Source of the DNA: G963676655 sp963678305
Lineage (GTDB): Bacteria; Verrucomicrobiota; Lentisphaeria; Victivallales; Victivallaceae
Assembly: GCA_963678305.2 (NCBI GenBank)
Contig: CAXXVV010000014.1
Location: 124,001-188,000 of the forward strand
Length of the DNA stretch: 64,000 bases
Reading direction: 5' to 3'
Part shown: one piece after another, positions 35,008 to 43,581 of the stretch
Layout of the letters: the number at the start of each line of letters is the position of its first letter
How positions within the stretch are numbered: the stretch's first letter is position 1
Position numbers and translations under genes: made by a program
The notes under the pieces: model-generated
What the model was told of the DNA's origin: nothing
Database searches by the model: none
What the model saw: the letters and a program-made list of their open reading frames with translations, nothing else

Positions 35008-35778
35008 ATGAACGGACAAAGAAAATTATTGCCGCAGGAACGTGAGACGCTGATTTTACAGGCGTTGGGCGCGGGTATGCGGACAATAGTTGGACTAAGT
35101 GAAGAACTTGGAGTATCAGAAGCAACTGTCCGTCGCGATCTCGATTCACTGGAAGATCAAGGAAAAGTCCGCCGGGTTCACGGCGGCGCGATGCGGGTCA
35201 AATTTCCCCGGACCGAGCCGGTCTTCGATCAAAAATCCGCATTGCACGCAATCGAAAAAAAGCATATTGCCGAAGCTGCGCTGGAATTTATCGAGGACGG
35301 CGACACTATCTACCTTGACGGCGGCAGTACCGTTGCCGGACTGGCCAAACTTCTGGAACGACGCAGCAACCTGACTATCGTGACAAACTCATTAATTGTC
35401 GCCTCATCCCTGATGGAAAGTTCGCATCACCTGATTCTGGTAGGCGGTGAATTCCGTTCCCTGAGCCGGACCCTGGTTGGCCCCCTGACCTCCAGGATAA
35501 TTGAATCAATCAGTATCAGCAAGGCGTTCATGGGGACAATCGGCTTTACCATAGAAGACGGCATATCCACAACCGACCCGAACGAGGCGTATACCAAGGA
35601 AATTGTGATGAATCGCGCCGAAAAAGTCTTCCTGCTGGTCGACAGCAGCAAGATCGGCACGCCGTCATTTGCCGTCAGCGGCAAAACCGGCGACATTGAC
35701 GTATTGATCACCGACCCCGGCATTTCAGCCGAGGCGGTAAAAGCTCTTATGAAAAAGAGAATAGAAATCGTAAAATAA
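35008..35778 (+). CDS. DeoR-family transcriptional regulator
   Basis: 257 residues from ATG 35008. No clear ribosome site precedes it, but the longer frame upstream is repeat DNA. The HTH is at about 8-60 (LPQERETLILQALGAGMRTI and LSEELGVSEATVRRDLDSLE). The sensor domain has the DeoR pattern VRRVHGGAM, DTIYLDGGSTVAGLA, TNSLIVAS, ILVGGEFR and FMGTIGFTIEDGISTTDPNE AYTK. These proteins sense sugar phosphates. It lies 46 bp upstream of the E1 gene on the same strand and so may control the dehydrogenase genes. Confidence 0.92.
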   Translation: MNGQRKLLPQERETLILQALGAGMRTIVGLSEELGVSEATVRRDLDSLEDQGKVRRVHGGAMRVKFPRTEPVFDQKSALHAIEKKHIAEAALEFIEDGDTIYLDGGSTVAGLAKLLERRSNLTIVTNSLIVASSLMESSHHLILVGGEFRSLSRTLVGPLTSRIIESISISKAFMGTIGFTIEDGISTTDPNEAYTKEIVMNRAEKVFLLVDSSKIGTPSFAVSGKTGDIDVLITDPGISAEAVKALMKKRIEIVK

Positions 35779-35824
35779 TTTTAACAAAAAACGGAAACAA
35801 CCATAAATGAAAGGGATAGCCAAC

Positions 35825-38119
35825 ATGCCGAACTGGTACAGCGATCTGACTCCGACTTTTAAAAAGAAAACAATTAAACTGAAAAGCATTCCGGCTTACC
35901 AGTACCAGAACGATCTGGGCGATGAGCTGAAAGCTAAAAACATCACTAAAGAAGAAGCACTTGAGATCTACGAATCAATGCTGGTCATTCGCGAATTTGA
36001 AGAAATGATCCTGAAATGCCGGACCGGCGCTTACGAGATCATCAGCGATTACGAATACCGCGGCCCGACTCACTTGTCGATAGGTCAGGAAGCGACCGCT
36101 TCCGGCGCTTGCTCAACCCTTGATATCACTGACTACATCACTTCGACCCACCGCGGTCACGGCGACTCCATCGCCAAAGGTTTCCACGCTATCCGCCGGA
36201 TGACCGATGAACAGCTGAAAGAACGCTGTCCTGAATTTTCCGACCTCTCCGGCGCGGAACTGCTGGAAGCAGTCATGGAAGACCACGTCTACCGCACCAT
36301 TGCCGAACTCTTCGGTAAAGAAGAAGGTTACGGAAAAGGCCGCGGCGGCGGTATGCACATTGCCGACTTCCGCGTCGGTCACCTCGGCGCGAACGCTATC
36401 GTGGGCGGCGGTATTCCAATCGCCACCGGCGCCGCCATGACCTGCCGGATCGACGAAACCAAGAAAGACCGCGTTGTCTGCTGTTTCGCCGGTGACGGCG
36501 CTTACTCAAACGGCGTTGTTCTCGAATCATTGAACTGGTCCGCCCAGCATCAATTCACCGGCGAGATAGCCCAGACCAAATTCGGACTGCCGGTTATCTA
36601 CTGTATCGTCAACAACCACTTCGGCATGACCGGCCGGGCCGACGGCGAAGTCAACGGCGTCGATTACCTGGCGCAACGCGCCGCCGGATTCTCCAATGAC
36701 AATATGCACGCCGAAGTAGTCAACGGCATGGATGTATTGGCGGTTCGCGACGCGGTCAAACGCGCTCACGCTATCATCGCCGAAGGCAAAGGCCCGGTTC
36801 TGCTGGAACTCGATTCATACCGTTACTACGGTCACAGTCTTTCCGATCCGCGTAACGAATACCGGACCCGTGAAGAGGAAGCCCGCTGGAAAGAAGTCGA
36901 CCCGGTTCCGAATTTCCGAGCCGAACTGGTCAAATACAAAGTTGCGACTGAAAAAGCTATCGTCGCGCTGGAAGAAAAAGTCGCCGCCCGTAACGCCCGC
37001 GCCGCACGTCGCGCCGCCGACTCCCCGGACCCAGTTCCGGAAGACGTTATCAAATATATGTACACTGACAGCTTCAGCGAAACTGTTCCTGAACAATACG
37101 CTAAAGTCGAAGTTATCAACGAACCGCCTGTCATCAAACGCAATGATGCCGGCCTGGTTACCTATCGTGACGCGATCAAGGAAGGTATCCTTGAAGAAAT
37201 GCTCCGTGACAAACGCGTTGTTCTCTTTGGTGAAGACGTGGCCGATTACGGCGGCGCGTTCAAATTGTCCAAGAACCTGCTCGAAACCTTCGGCCGCGAC
37301 CGGGTCTTCAACACCCCGATCTCCGAAGCGTGTATCTGCGGTACCGCCGTCGGCATGTCCATGACCGACTATCGTCCGGTCGCTGAACTGATGTATATGG
37401 ACTTCGCGCTGATGGCCTCCGACCAGATTTCCAACCAGGCCGCGAAATGGCATTACATGACCGGCGCCTCAACCACCGTTCCGCTGGTAATTCGCTGCAG
37501 CGTCGGCGGCGGCAAAGGTTACGGCGGTCAGCACTCGCAGTCGCTCGAATCTATGTTCGCCCATATCCCCGGAACTTACGTAGCCTATCCGTCCAACGCT
37601 TATGACGCCAAAGGCCTGATCAAGACCGCGATTCGCGACGACAACCCTGTCGTCTTCGTTGAAGGACAGCTCCTGTATAACGAAAAAGACGTTGTTCCGG
37701 AAGAAGAATACCTGATCCCGTTTGGTGAAGCCAATGTCATTACCGAAGGTACCGACATCACTTTCGTCGCCTGGGGCCCGGCGGTTGCTGATGCCAAAAA
37801 GGCGGTTGAAATTCTGGCTGCCGAAGGTATCAGTGTTGAGCTGATCGACCCGCGCACCCTGGTTCCGTTCGACTGGGAAACCGTTTTCGAGTCAGTTAAG
37901 AAAACCGGTCGCTGCGTAGCGATCAGCCAGTGTGTCGATATCGGCAGTTTCACCGGCGAGATCGTTTCTCAGGTCACCGCCAACTGTTTTGATTACCTGG
38001 ATGCCCCGGTAATGAAGATCGGCGCCAAAAATGGTATCGCGCCGCAGGCCTATACCCTGGAAGCGGCATTCCTGCCGACCGCAGAAGACATGGCCGAAGT
38101 CGCCCGCAAATTGATGTAA
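35825..38119 (+). CDS. 2-oxoacid dehydrogenase E1, fused alpha and beta subunits (pyruvate or acetoin type)
   Basis: 764 residues from ATG 35825, which has AAAGGGA upstream. An ATG at 35807 would add six residues. The alpha half (about 1-410) has the thiamine diphosphate motif GDGAYSNGVVLESLN near 222, ending in NNHFGMTG, and THRGHGDSIAKG. The beta half (about 435-764) has LFGEDVADYGGAFKLSKNLL, VVFVEGQLLY and ELIDPRTLVPFDW. It decarboxylates a 2-oxoacid and acylates lipoyl E2. The E2 gene follows 22 bp later. No E3 gene is in the window. Codons are strongly C-ending, which suggests high expression. Confidence 0.93.
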   Translation: MPNWYSDLTPTFKKKTIKLKSIPAYQYQNDLGDELKAKNITKEEALEIYESMLVIREFEEMILKCRTGAYEIISDYEYRGPTHLSIGQEATASGACSTLDITDYITSTHRGHGDSIAKGFHAIRRMTDEQLKERCPEFSDLSGAELLEAVMEDHVYRTIAELFGKEEGYGKGRGGGMHIADFRVGHLGANAIVGGGIPIATGAAMTCRIDETKKDRVVCCFAGDGAYSNGVVLESLNWSAQHQFTGEIAQTKFGLPVIYCIVNNHFGMTGRADGEVNGVDYLAQRAAGFSNDNMHAEVVNGMDVLAVRDAVKRAHAIIAEGKGPVLLELDSYRYYGHSLSDPRNEYRTREEEARWKEVDPVPNFRAELVKYKVATEKAIVALEEKVAARNARAARRAADSPDPVPEDVIKYMYTDSFSETVPEQYAKVEVINEPPVIKRNDAGLVTYRDAIKEGILEEMLRDKRVVLFGEDVADYGGAFKLSKNLLETFGRDRVFNTPISEACICGTAVGMSMTDYRPVAELMYMDFALMASDQISNQAAKWHYMTGASTTVPLVIRCSVGGGKGYGGQHSQSLESMFAHIPGTYVAYPSNAYDAKGLIKTAIRDDNPVVFVEGQLLYNEKDVVPEEEYLIPFGEANVITEGTDITFVAWGPAVADAKKAVEILAAEGISVELIDPRTLVPFDWETVFESVKKTGRCVAISQCVDIGSFTGEIVSQVTANCFDYLDAPVMKIGAKNGIAPQAYTLEAAFLPTAEDMAEVARKLM

Positions 38120-38141
38120 TTCGGACGGGAGAAGAAATATT

Positions 38142-39509
38142 ATGGCAACCAAAGTACCAATACCGAAACTGGGACAGTCCGAAGAGACCGTTACCATTGA
38201 AAGCTGGAAAGTCAAAGAAGGCGACGACATCAAAAAAGGCGATATCCTGTTTGAAGTCGAAACCGACAAGGCTGTCCTGGAAGTTGAATCGCAGTTTGAA
38301 GGTAAGCTTTTGAAAATTCTGGTCCCGGCCGGCAAAGAAGTCCCGGTCATGACCATTGCCGCGGTAATCGGCGAAGAAGGCGAAGCGATCCCCGAGATCG
38401 AAGCGCCCGCCGCCCCGGCACCGAAACCGGAACCGGCCCCGAAAGCCGCACCGACCGCAAAAGCTGCACCGGCAAAAGCGGAAACCCCGAAAAAGTCCGG
38501 ACCGGACCGTCGGGAGGAAGTTAGATTCGAACCCTCTTCCTCCCCGGCTCCGGCTCCGGCTTCTCATAAGCTCAAAGCTAGTCCGAGAGCCCGTAAATTC
38601 GCCCAGGATTACCTGATCGACCTTGACAAGATCGGCGGTACCGGCGGCGATGTCGGCCGGGTTACCGAAGCCGACGTCAAAGCCTATCTGGAATCCTCCG
38701 GTTATCTGGACAAAAAGATCACCCCGGCCGCCTTTAATCTGGCTAAAACCGAAGATCTCGAATTGCTGGCGATCGAAGCCACCGGTGACAACGGCCGGGT
38801 AACCCTGGCCGACGTCCGGGACGCCGTCGCGGAAAAACCGCAGGAAATGTCCACCATGCGCAAGATCATCGCGCAGCGTCTGACCCAGTCCAAACAGCAG
38901 ATCCCGCATTTTTATGTGACGGTCAGCATCGACCTGGGCGCAGTCTTCGCCAAGCGGAAACAGCTCAAGGAACAGGGCATCAATATCAGCGTCAACGCCT
39001 TTGTCGTAAAAGCCGTGGCAATGGCCCTGAAAGAGTTCCCGATGGTCAACGCCTCGACTGACGGCAACACCGTCAAACGCAAAAGCAAAGTCAATGTCGG
39101 CGTCGCGGTCAGCGTGGACAACGGTCTGGTTGTTCCGGTTATCCGCAATACCGATAAAAAAGACCTGGACGAGATTCAAGCTGAAACCGCCGAATTCGCC
39201 GAAAAGGCCCGCACCGGCAAACTGCAACCGAGCGAGATGCAGGGCGGTTCTTTCACGATCTCCAATATGGGCATGATGAACGTCGAAGCTTTCGGCGCGA
39301 TCATCAACCCCGGCGAAGCCGCCATTCTGGCAGTTGCGTCCGGCCGGCCCACTCCGGTGGTCGTCGATGGCGAAATCGTCATCCGCACCATGATGAAAGT
39401 CACCCTGAGCGCCGACCACCGTGTCGTCGACGGCGCAATGGGAGCCGAATTCGTCAACGCGGTCAAAGCCAAGATCGAAGACTCCGAACTCTGGAACTCA
39501 ATGATCTAA
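38142..39509 (+). CDS. Dihydrolipoyl acyltransferase E2 with two subunit-binding-like domains
   Basis: 455 residues. The lipoyl domain (1-78) has Lys43 in EVETDKAVLEVES. An Ala/Pro-rich linker spans about 88-145. A peripheral subunit-binding domain follows at 147-183 (SPRARKFAQDYLIDLDKIGG, GRVTEADVKAYL). A second similar block is at 194-229 (TPAAFNLAKTEDLELLAIEA, GDNGRVTLADVRDAV). The acyltransferase core is at about 235-455, with the active site HRVVDG (His426, Asp430). E2 proteins usually have a single binding domain, so the tandem pair is unusual. It transfers acyl groups from lipoamide to CoA. Confidence 0.93.
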   Translation: MATKVPIPKLGQSEETVTIESWKVKEGDDIKKGDILFEVETDKAVLEVESQFEGKLLKILVPAGKEVPVMTIAAVIGEEGEAIPEIEAPAAPAPKPEPAPKAAPTAKAAPAKAETPKKSGPDRREEVRFEPSSSPAPAPASHKLKASPRARKFAQDYLIDLDKIGGTGGDVGRVTEADVKAYLESSGYLDKKITPAAFNLAKTEDLELLAIEATGDNGRVTLADVRDAVAEKPQEMSTMRKIIAQRLTQSKQQIPHFYVTVSIDLGAVFAKRKQLKEQGINISVNAFVVKAVAMALKEFPMVNASTDGNTVKRKSKVNVGVAVSVDNGLVVPVIRNTDKKDLDEIQAETAEFAEKARTGKLQPSEMQGGSFTISNMGMMNVEAFGAIINPGEAAILAVASGRPTPVVVDGEIVIRTMMKVTLSADHRVVDGAMGAEFVNAVKAKIEDSELWNSMI

Positions 39510-39560
39510 GGTCGGTACGACCGACAGCGATATACCCGCTTCGCGGGGAATACAAATACA

Positions 39561-39591
39561 AAAGCCGCTTCATTCCGAAGCGGCTTTTTTT
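39561..39591 (+). terminator. Rho-independent terminator of the E1-E2 operon
   Basis: A perfect 11-bp stem (AAAGCCGCTTC, 39561-39571, with GAAGCGGCTTT, 39577-39587), a 5-base loop and a T-run. A smaller CCCGC/GCGGG hairpin lies at about 39533-39546 just before it. Confidence 0.95.
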
Positions 39592-39595
39592 ATTT

Positions 39596-39637
39596 GAACG
39601 TCCAACATCGAACTTTTAACATCGAATACTGAAATAT
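39596..39637. repeat. Decayed heptanucleotide tandem repeat, GAACATC type
   Basis: Units GAACGTC, CAACATC, GAACTTT, TAACATC, GAATACT, GAAATAT in exact 7-bp register, directly after the terminator. Confidence 0.65.
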
Positions 39638-39751
39638 TCTGACCCTACTCTATTGTAACTTCTCTATCATCCGCTAATTTTGCGGGTTTGTATTTCATTT
39701 TTTGAAACATATATTGTGATTACTTGATATGAATCTAAAAAGGAGGTTTGT

Positions 39752-40168
39752 ATGGCACATCCGGATCTTGAAGAATTACTTGGTATGCTTTATGGCTTTG
39801 CCCGGGAAATGTTGAGGAAGCATGGAGAGTTTTTTCCATTTGGAGCTGTAATGAAAGTTGACGGTGAACTGGTTGGGGTACAAGGACACACCGGAGAGGA
39901 ACAGCCGCCGTCGCAAGAAGTAATTGACCTGCTTCAGGCATCTTTAAAGGATCAAGCAGCAAAGGATGAAATTCGCGCGGCTGGAATCTGCCTTGACGTA
40001 ATGGTGACGCCTCCCGGCACTGATGAAAAGACAGATGCATTGTGCGCCCGATTGGAACATAAGAACGGGGAGGCCGTCGAGGTCTATTTACCGTACCGCC
40101 GGGGCTGGTTCGGCCGCATGAAATACGGTGAAATATTCGCCGGCAGCGGCGAGAAAACCATTTTTTAA
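39752..40168 (+). CDS. Small cytoplasmic protein, unknown
   Basis: 138 residues with a very strong AAAGGAGG site 6 bp before the ATG. The sequence begins with a helical part (PDLEELLGMLYGFAREMLRK), then alternating strands (FFPFGAVMKVDGELVGVQGH, GICLDVMVTPPGTDEKTDAL, EAVEVYLPYRR). It has no signal peptide, membrane segment or metal motif, and no family is recognised. It is isolated: a terminator lies upstream, and heptad repeats that are inverted relative to each other lie on both sides. Confidence 0.7.
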   Translation: MAHPDLEELLGMLYGFAREMLRKHGEFFPFGAVMKVDGELVGVQGHTGEEQPPSQEVIDLLQASLKDQAAKDEIRAAGICLDVMVTPPGTDEKTDALCARLEHKNGEAVEVYLPYRRGWFGRMKYGEIFAGSGEKTIF

Positions 40169-40275
40169 CATTGGTCAATTCGCCATTTGGCAGGGGGATA
40201 CACCCCGTCAAAAAATCCAGCTTCCACTATATAATATCTGAATGTCAGATGTATTTGACATTTCGTATTTAAATC

Positions 40276-40296
40276 ATTCGATGTTCGATGTTCAAG
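40276..40296. repeat. Heptanucleotide tandem repeat, GATGTTC type (inverse of the 39596 repeat)
   Basis: Units ATTCGAT, GTTCGAT, GTTCAAG with a 7-bp period. The reverse complement aligns with 39595-39615 at 17 of 21 positions. Confidence 0.65.
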
Positions 40297-40300
40297 GAAT

Positions 40301-41746
40301 TTAAAACCCTCGCTTGTCGCGAGCCCAGGGGGATACGTCGGAGGTTTTAAGGAACCACAGCAGGAGACGTTCGTTTAATTCAAGCCGTTTTTCCAGATAT
40401 TCATCTTTATAATAAAGATTATTGATCTCACCAGGATCGTTTTGCAGATCGTAGAGTTCGCTGACGTCATGTTCGCGTCGAACCAGTTTGAAATCTTTGG
40501 TGCGGATCATCACACTGCGGCAGACAGTTTCCGGCTTGTCCCCCTGCTGCATGCCTTTAGGATAATAGATCGACTCGGGACTGTTAACGATAGTATAGCT
40601 GTCGTTGCCTTTTTCGCCTTCAATTCCGCCGATATGTTCAAAGCAGATTAAATCTGTGTCCGGATCATAGCCGCCTTCGGCAAACACCGCACGGCCGGGG
40701 TCTCCCGGTTCACCGTTAAGCTGCGGCGTCAGGTCGCGTCCGTACTGCGTGTGCCGCAGTGGCGTGTCAGAGAGGGTCGCCACAGTCGGAACGATGTCGA
40801 TAAGCTCCATTACTTCGCTGACCCGATGTCCTGGCTTACCACCGGGGGTGGAGATAATCAGCGGAATCCGGGTCAGACTGTCGTCGAGCGCCGACGGCCA
40901 TTTTTCCACCAGCAGGCGGTCCCCGGCCCAATCGCCGTGGTCCGAGAAGAAGAATACGGAAGTATTATCAGCCGCCGCACTTTCATCCAGCGCGTCCAGC
41001 AAAAGTCCGAACATGTAATCGACATAAGATATCATACCGAGGTAGACCGCCATGATCTTCGCCATATCACCGGCACATTCCGGCAGCCGCCGGTATTCCT
41101 TGATCCAGCGATGGAAAGCCGGTGCGTGTTCTAAAGTCTCTGCCAGCAAAGGTGGAATTTCGTCAGGAGAATACATAGAGTACCAGGATTCCGGCGCGGT
41201 ATACGGACAATGCGGAAAAACCTGAGCCAGAAACAACATAAACGGTTTGTCATCCGGCCGCCAGCTCCTGATGAATTCACATGCCTCAAGCACGCGATAA
41301 TAATCCTGATGGTGATCCTGCATCGGTTCATACAAGAAGTTCATATAACCGGGATGTTCAGAATCTTGATAGACTCGCGAACTGCCGCAACCGCCGGTTA
41401 CCTCATGGAGTTTATCAATCGAATTATCCACATCCTCTTCACTGAGCATATCATTTTTGCCGATGAAATGAATCTGATAACCATTATTTTTCAGATACTT
41501 CATGGTATTGGGTTCGTCCGGCTGCAGCAGATGCCAGAGAGAACGGTGTCCGCGCGTATGCGGATACCAGCCGGTCATGAAGCTGCAGCGAGAGGGAGAA
41601 CATACCGTATGCTGGACAAAACAGTTCTCGAACAATGTTCCGCGGGTGGCAAAGCGGTCAAAATTAGGAGTTTTTACCAGTGGATGGCCGTAACAGCCAA
41701 GTACGTCGGCACGCATTTCGTCGGGATTGAAGTAGATAATATTCAT
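40301..41746 (-). CDS. Sulfatase (formylglycine-dependent, type I)
   Basis: 481 residues without a signal peptide. The N-terminal metal site (IIYFNPDEMRADVLGCYGHP), the sulfatase signature HTVCSPSRCSFMTGWYPHTR with Cys49-x-Pro51-x-Arg53 for formylglycine conversion, and FFSDHGDWAGDRLLVEKWP are clear. It removes sulfate esters from a sugar or other small substrate, here in the cytoplasm unless an unseen export signal exists. An anaerobic or aerobic maturase is needed but not in the window. It is 18 bp downstream of the sugar isomerase-like gene. Confidence 0.92.
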   Translation of the reverse strand: MNIIYFNPDEMRADVLGCYGHPLVKTPNFDRFATRGTLFENCFVQHTVCSPSRCSFMTGWYPHTRGHRSLWHLLQPDEPNTMKYLKNNGYQIHFIGKNDMLSEEDVDNSIDKLHEVTGGCGSSRVYQDSEHPGYMNFLYEPMQDHHQDYYRVLEACEFIRSWRPDDKPFMLFLAQVFPHCPYTAPESWYSMYSPDEIPPLLAETLEHAPAFHRWIKEYRRLPECAGDMAKIMAVYLGMISYVDYMFGLLLDALDESAAADNTSVFFFSDHGDWAGDRLLVEKWPSALDDSLTRIPLIISTPGGKPGHRVSEVMELIDIVPTVATLSDTPLRHTQYGRDLTPQLNGEPGDPGRAVFAEGGYDPDTDLICFEHIGGIEGEKGNDSYTIVNSPESIYYPKGMQQGDKPETVCRSVMIRTKDFKLVRREHDVSELYDLQNDPGEINNLYYKDEYLEKRLELNERLLLWFLKTSDVSPWARDKRGF

Positions 41747-41764
41747 TAAAAAAGATTCCTTGAT

Positions 41765-42595
41765 TTACGCCAGATCACGCGTCATCCACAATGCCAGTTT
41801 GCGGGCATACTCCAGCTTATCAAGGCTGATCGGCAACGGACACCTTTCTCCGGGAACCTCAAAATTAAACAGGCCCTGATAATTTATATCTTTCAGCGCG
41901 GCCATGACTTCATCCCACGGCACCTGGCCTTTTGAATAAGGCAGCAGATGGTCGTCATTGACACCAAGATTATCCGCGATGTGCAAGGCTTTCAGCGCCG
42001 GACCGGCTTTGTGAATAAACTGCGCGAAATTCTTTCCGGCCAGATTAAGATGTCCGGTGTCCAGACATATTCCCCAATTGTCAGGGCTGAAAGGCTCAAT
42101 TAACTCCAGTAAATCATCTACATCCTGTCCGATGCGCGGTGCAGCCATATTCTCCAGACAAACCGTCACCGGAGTACCGGCAACATATGAATCAATGACC
42201 GCCATTGACTCACGGATTATATCCTTGATATATTGCGGGTCGGTTCCTTCCGGATAGCCCGCTCCGCCGGGATGCAGCACCCCGGCCCGGATATCCAGGC
42301 AAGCAAACAAATCGCACCAGGCTTTGAAGTCGTCCAGGAGCTTCACCCTGATATTCTTGTCAGGATGCGCAATATTCAGAGTAAGGTAAAAGTGACCTTG
42401 CGGCAGGGAAAAGCCATAATCACCGCAGAATTTTTTGAACTTATTCCCCTCTTTGACTGCATCTCCGCGGTCAAGCAATACCTTGGCGTGTTCATCCGAA
42501 AGTTCAGTACAATCCCAACCTCCGGCAACCATAGTAGTCACCATTTCCTCCGGACTCATTTCGATAATGTAACTGCTCCACATTGATGTTTTCAT
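41765..42595 (-). CDS. Sugar phosphate isomerase/epimerase-like TIM-barrel protein
   Basis: 276 residues of the xylose isomerase-like (AP endonuclease 2) fold. Typical blocks are the 'GGWDCTELSDEH' N-terminal strand, GVLHPGGAGYP, VCLENMAAPRIGQDVDDLLE (metal-binding Glu), WGICLDTGHLNLAGK (metal-binding Asp and His), LKALHIADN and GLFNFEVPGE (Glu). It probably isomerises or epimerises a sugar or keto-sugar. It is transcribed ahead of the sulfatase gene, so a sulfated sugar is a plausible substrate, which is inference. Confidence 0.85.
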   Translation of the reverse strand: MKTSMWSSYIIEMSPEEMVTTMVAGGWDCTELSDEHAKVLLDRGDAVKEGNKFKKFCGDYGFSLPQGHFYLTLNIAHPDKNIRVKLLDDFKAWCDLFACLDIRAGVLHPGGAGYPEGTDPQYIKDIIRESMAVIDSYVAGTPVTVCLENMAAPRIGQDVDDLLELIEPFSPDNWGICLDTGHLNLAGKNFAQFIHKAGPALKALHIADNLGVNDDHLLPYSKGQVPWDEVMAALKDINYQGLFNFEVPGERCPLPISLDKLEYARKLALWMTRDLA

Positions 42596-42735
42596 GGAAT
42601 CCTCTTTGCTTTGTTAAACGGAATCCTATTAAAATAACCCGTATAATACAGGTTTAAATACTTTTTTTGAGGAATTTTCATTTTTTTCAGATTTTTTTAT
42701 ACTTCAGGGTTGAAAAATTAATAATAGGAACTATT

Positions 42736-42763
42736 CTTAATTATTAAGAGAGCGAAACAAAAA
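42736..42763. promoter_or_regulatory. AT-rich inverted repeats upstream of the peroxiredoxin gene
   Basis: A short AATAG-GAA-CTATT inverted repeat lies in AT-rich DNA between about 42723 and 42750, with ATTATTA-type flanks. It could be a site for a peroxide or metal sensor (PerR/Fur-like sites are AT-rich palindromes), but the match is weak. Coordinates are approximate. Confidence 0.2.
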
Positions 42764-42812
42764 AAGATAACTGCTCACATAAAGAAATAAAAAATTAATA
42801 AGGAGAATTTTA

Positions 42813-43400
42813 ATGAGTACCCTGGTAACCAAAGAAGCCCCTGATTTTACCGCGCAAACCGTTTTTCCGGACAATTCGATCGGTGAATTTACCTTGTCAA
42901 GCCTGCGTGGTAAATATGTAGTATTGTTTTTCTACCCGCTGGACTTCACTTTTGTCTGTCCCTCGGAACTAGTGGCTTTTGACGATAAGCTGGAACATTT
43001 CAAGCAACGCGATTGTGAAGTGGTTTCCGTATCGGTGGACAGTCAATTTACCCATCTGGCCTGGAAGAGCACTCCTCGCAAAGAAGGCGGAGTAGGCAAT
43101 CTGCAGTATCCGATGGTTGCTGATTTGAGTAAGAAGATTTCCCAGGATTATGGAGTTCTGTGTGACGAATCCGTCGCCCTGCGCGGCCTGTTCCTGATCG
43201 ATAAACACGGTATTATCCGCCATGCAGTCATCAACGATCTGCCGCTTGGACGCAGCGTATACGAGGCATTGCGGATGGTTGACGCTTTGACGTTCCATGA
43301 AAAATACGGGCAGGTATGCCCCGCCAACTGGAAAGAAGGCGAAAAAGGCATGGAACCGTCTGCTGAAGGTGTAGCCGCATACATGTCGTCACTGGTATAA
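42813..43400 (+). CDS. Typical 2-Cys peroxiredoxin (AhpC/TSA)
   Basis: 195 residues. The peroxidatic Cys49 is in FYPLDFTFVCPSEL and the resolving Cys169 in GQVCPANW. A GGVG motif at 92-95 corresponds to the GGLG loop of sensitive peroxiredoxins, but the C-terminal YF motif is absent (it ends AAYMSSLV). It reduces peroxides in the cytoplasm, with thioredoxin or AhpF as partner, neither being adjacent. AAGGAG precedes the start. A terminator follows. Confidence 0.95.
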   Translation: MSTLVTKEAPDFTAQTVFPDNSIGEFTLSSLRGKYVVLFFYPLDFTFVCPSELVAFDDKLEHFKQRDCEVVSVSVDSQFTHLAWKSTPRKEGGVGNLQYPMVADLSKKISQDYGVLCDESVALRGLFLIDKHGIIRHAVINDLPLGRSVYEALRMVDALTFHEKYGQVCPANWKEGEKGMEPSAEGVAAYMSSLV

Positions 43401-43422
43401 AATTACCCCTCCCTTCAATACA

Positions 43423-43460
43423 GTGCGGCACGAGAATCAATCTTGTGCCGCACGCTTTTT
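43423..43460 (+). terminator. Rho-independent terminator of the peroxiredoxin gene
   Basis: A 13-bp stem with one G-T pair (GTGCGGCACGAGA, 43423-43435, with TCTTGTGCCGCAC, 43441-43453), a 5-base loop and five T residues. Confidence 0.9.
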
Positions 43461-43468
43461 ATAAATAA

Positions 43469-43498
43469 GTTGAAAGATGGAAGTTGAAAGTTGAAAGT
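43469..43498. repeat. Heptanucleotide tandem repeat, GTTGAAA type
   Basis: GTTGAAA, GATGGAA, GTTGAAA, GTTGAAA, GT with an exact 7-bp period, just after the peroxiredoxin terminator. Confidence 0.7.
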
Positions 43499-43581
43499 GC
43501 GGACAACGGGTAATATATTCGTTTTATGGAAATAATTGGAGACCGCGGATTGACAAAACATCATTAATTCAGGACAATATT

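Noticed and set aside
37974..39419. 481-codon open frame antisense to the E1/E2 genes
   Set aside because: It lies opposite E1/E2 coding sequence with strong C-ending codons. It is a by-product of that codon bias and has no ribosome site or protein-like pattern.
42723..42750. OxyR-type site before the peroxiredoxin gene
   Set aside because: The ATAG/CTAT spacing does not fit the OxyR pattern of four spaced elements. It is kept only as a weak generic inverted repeat.
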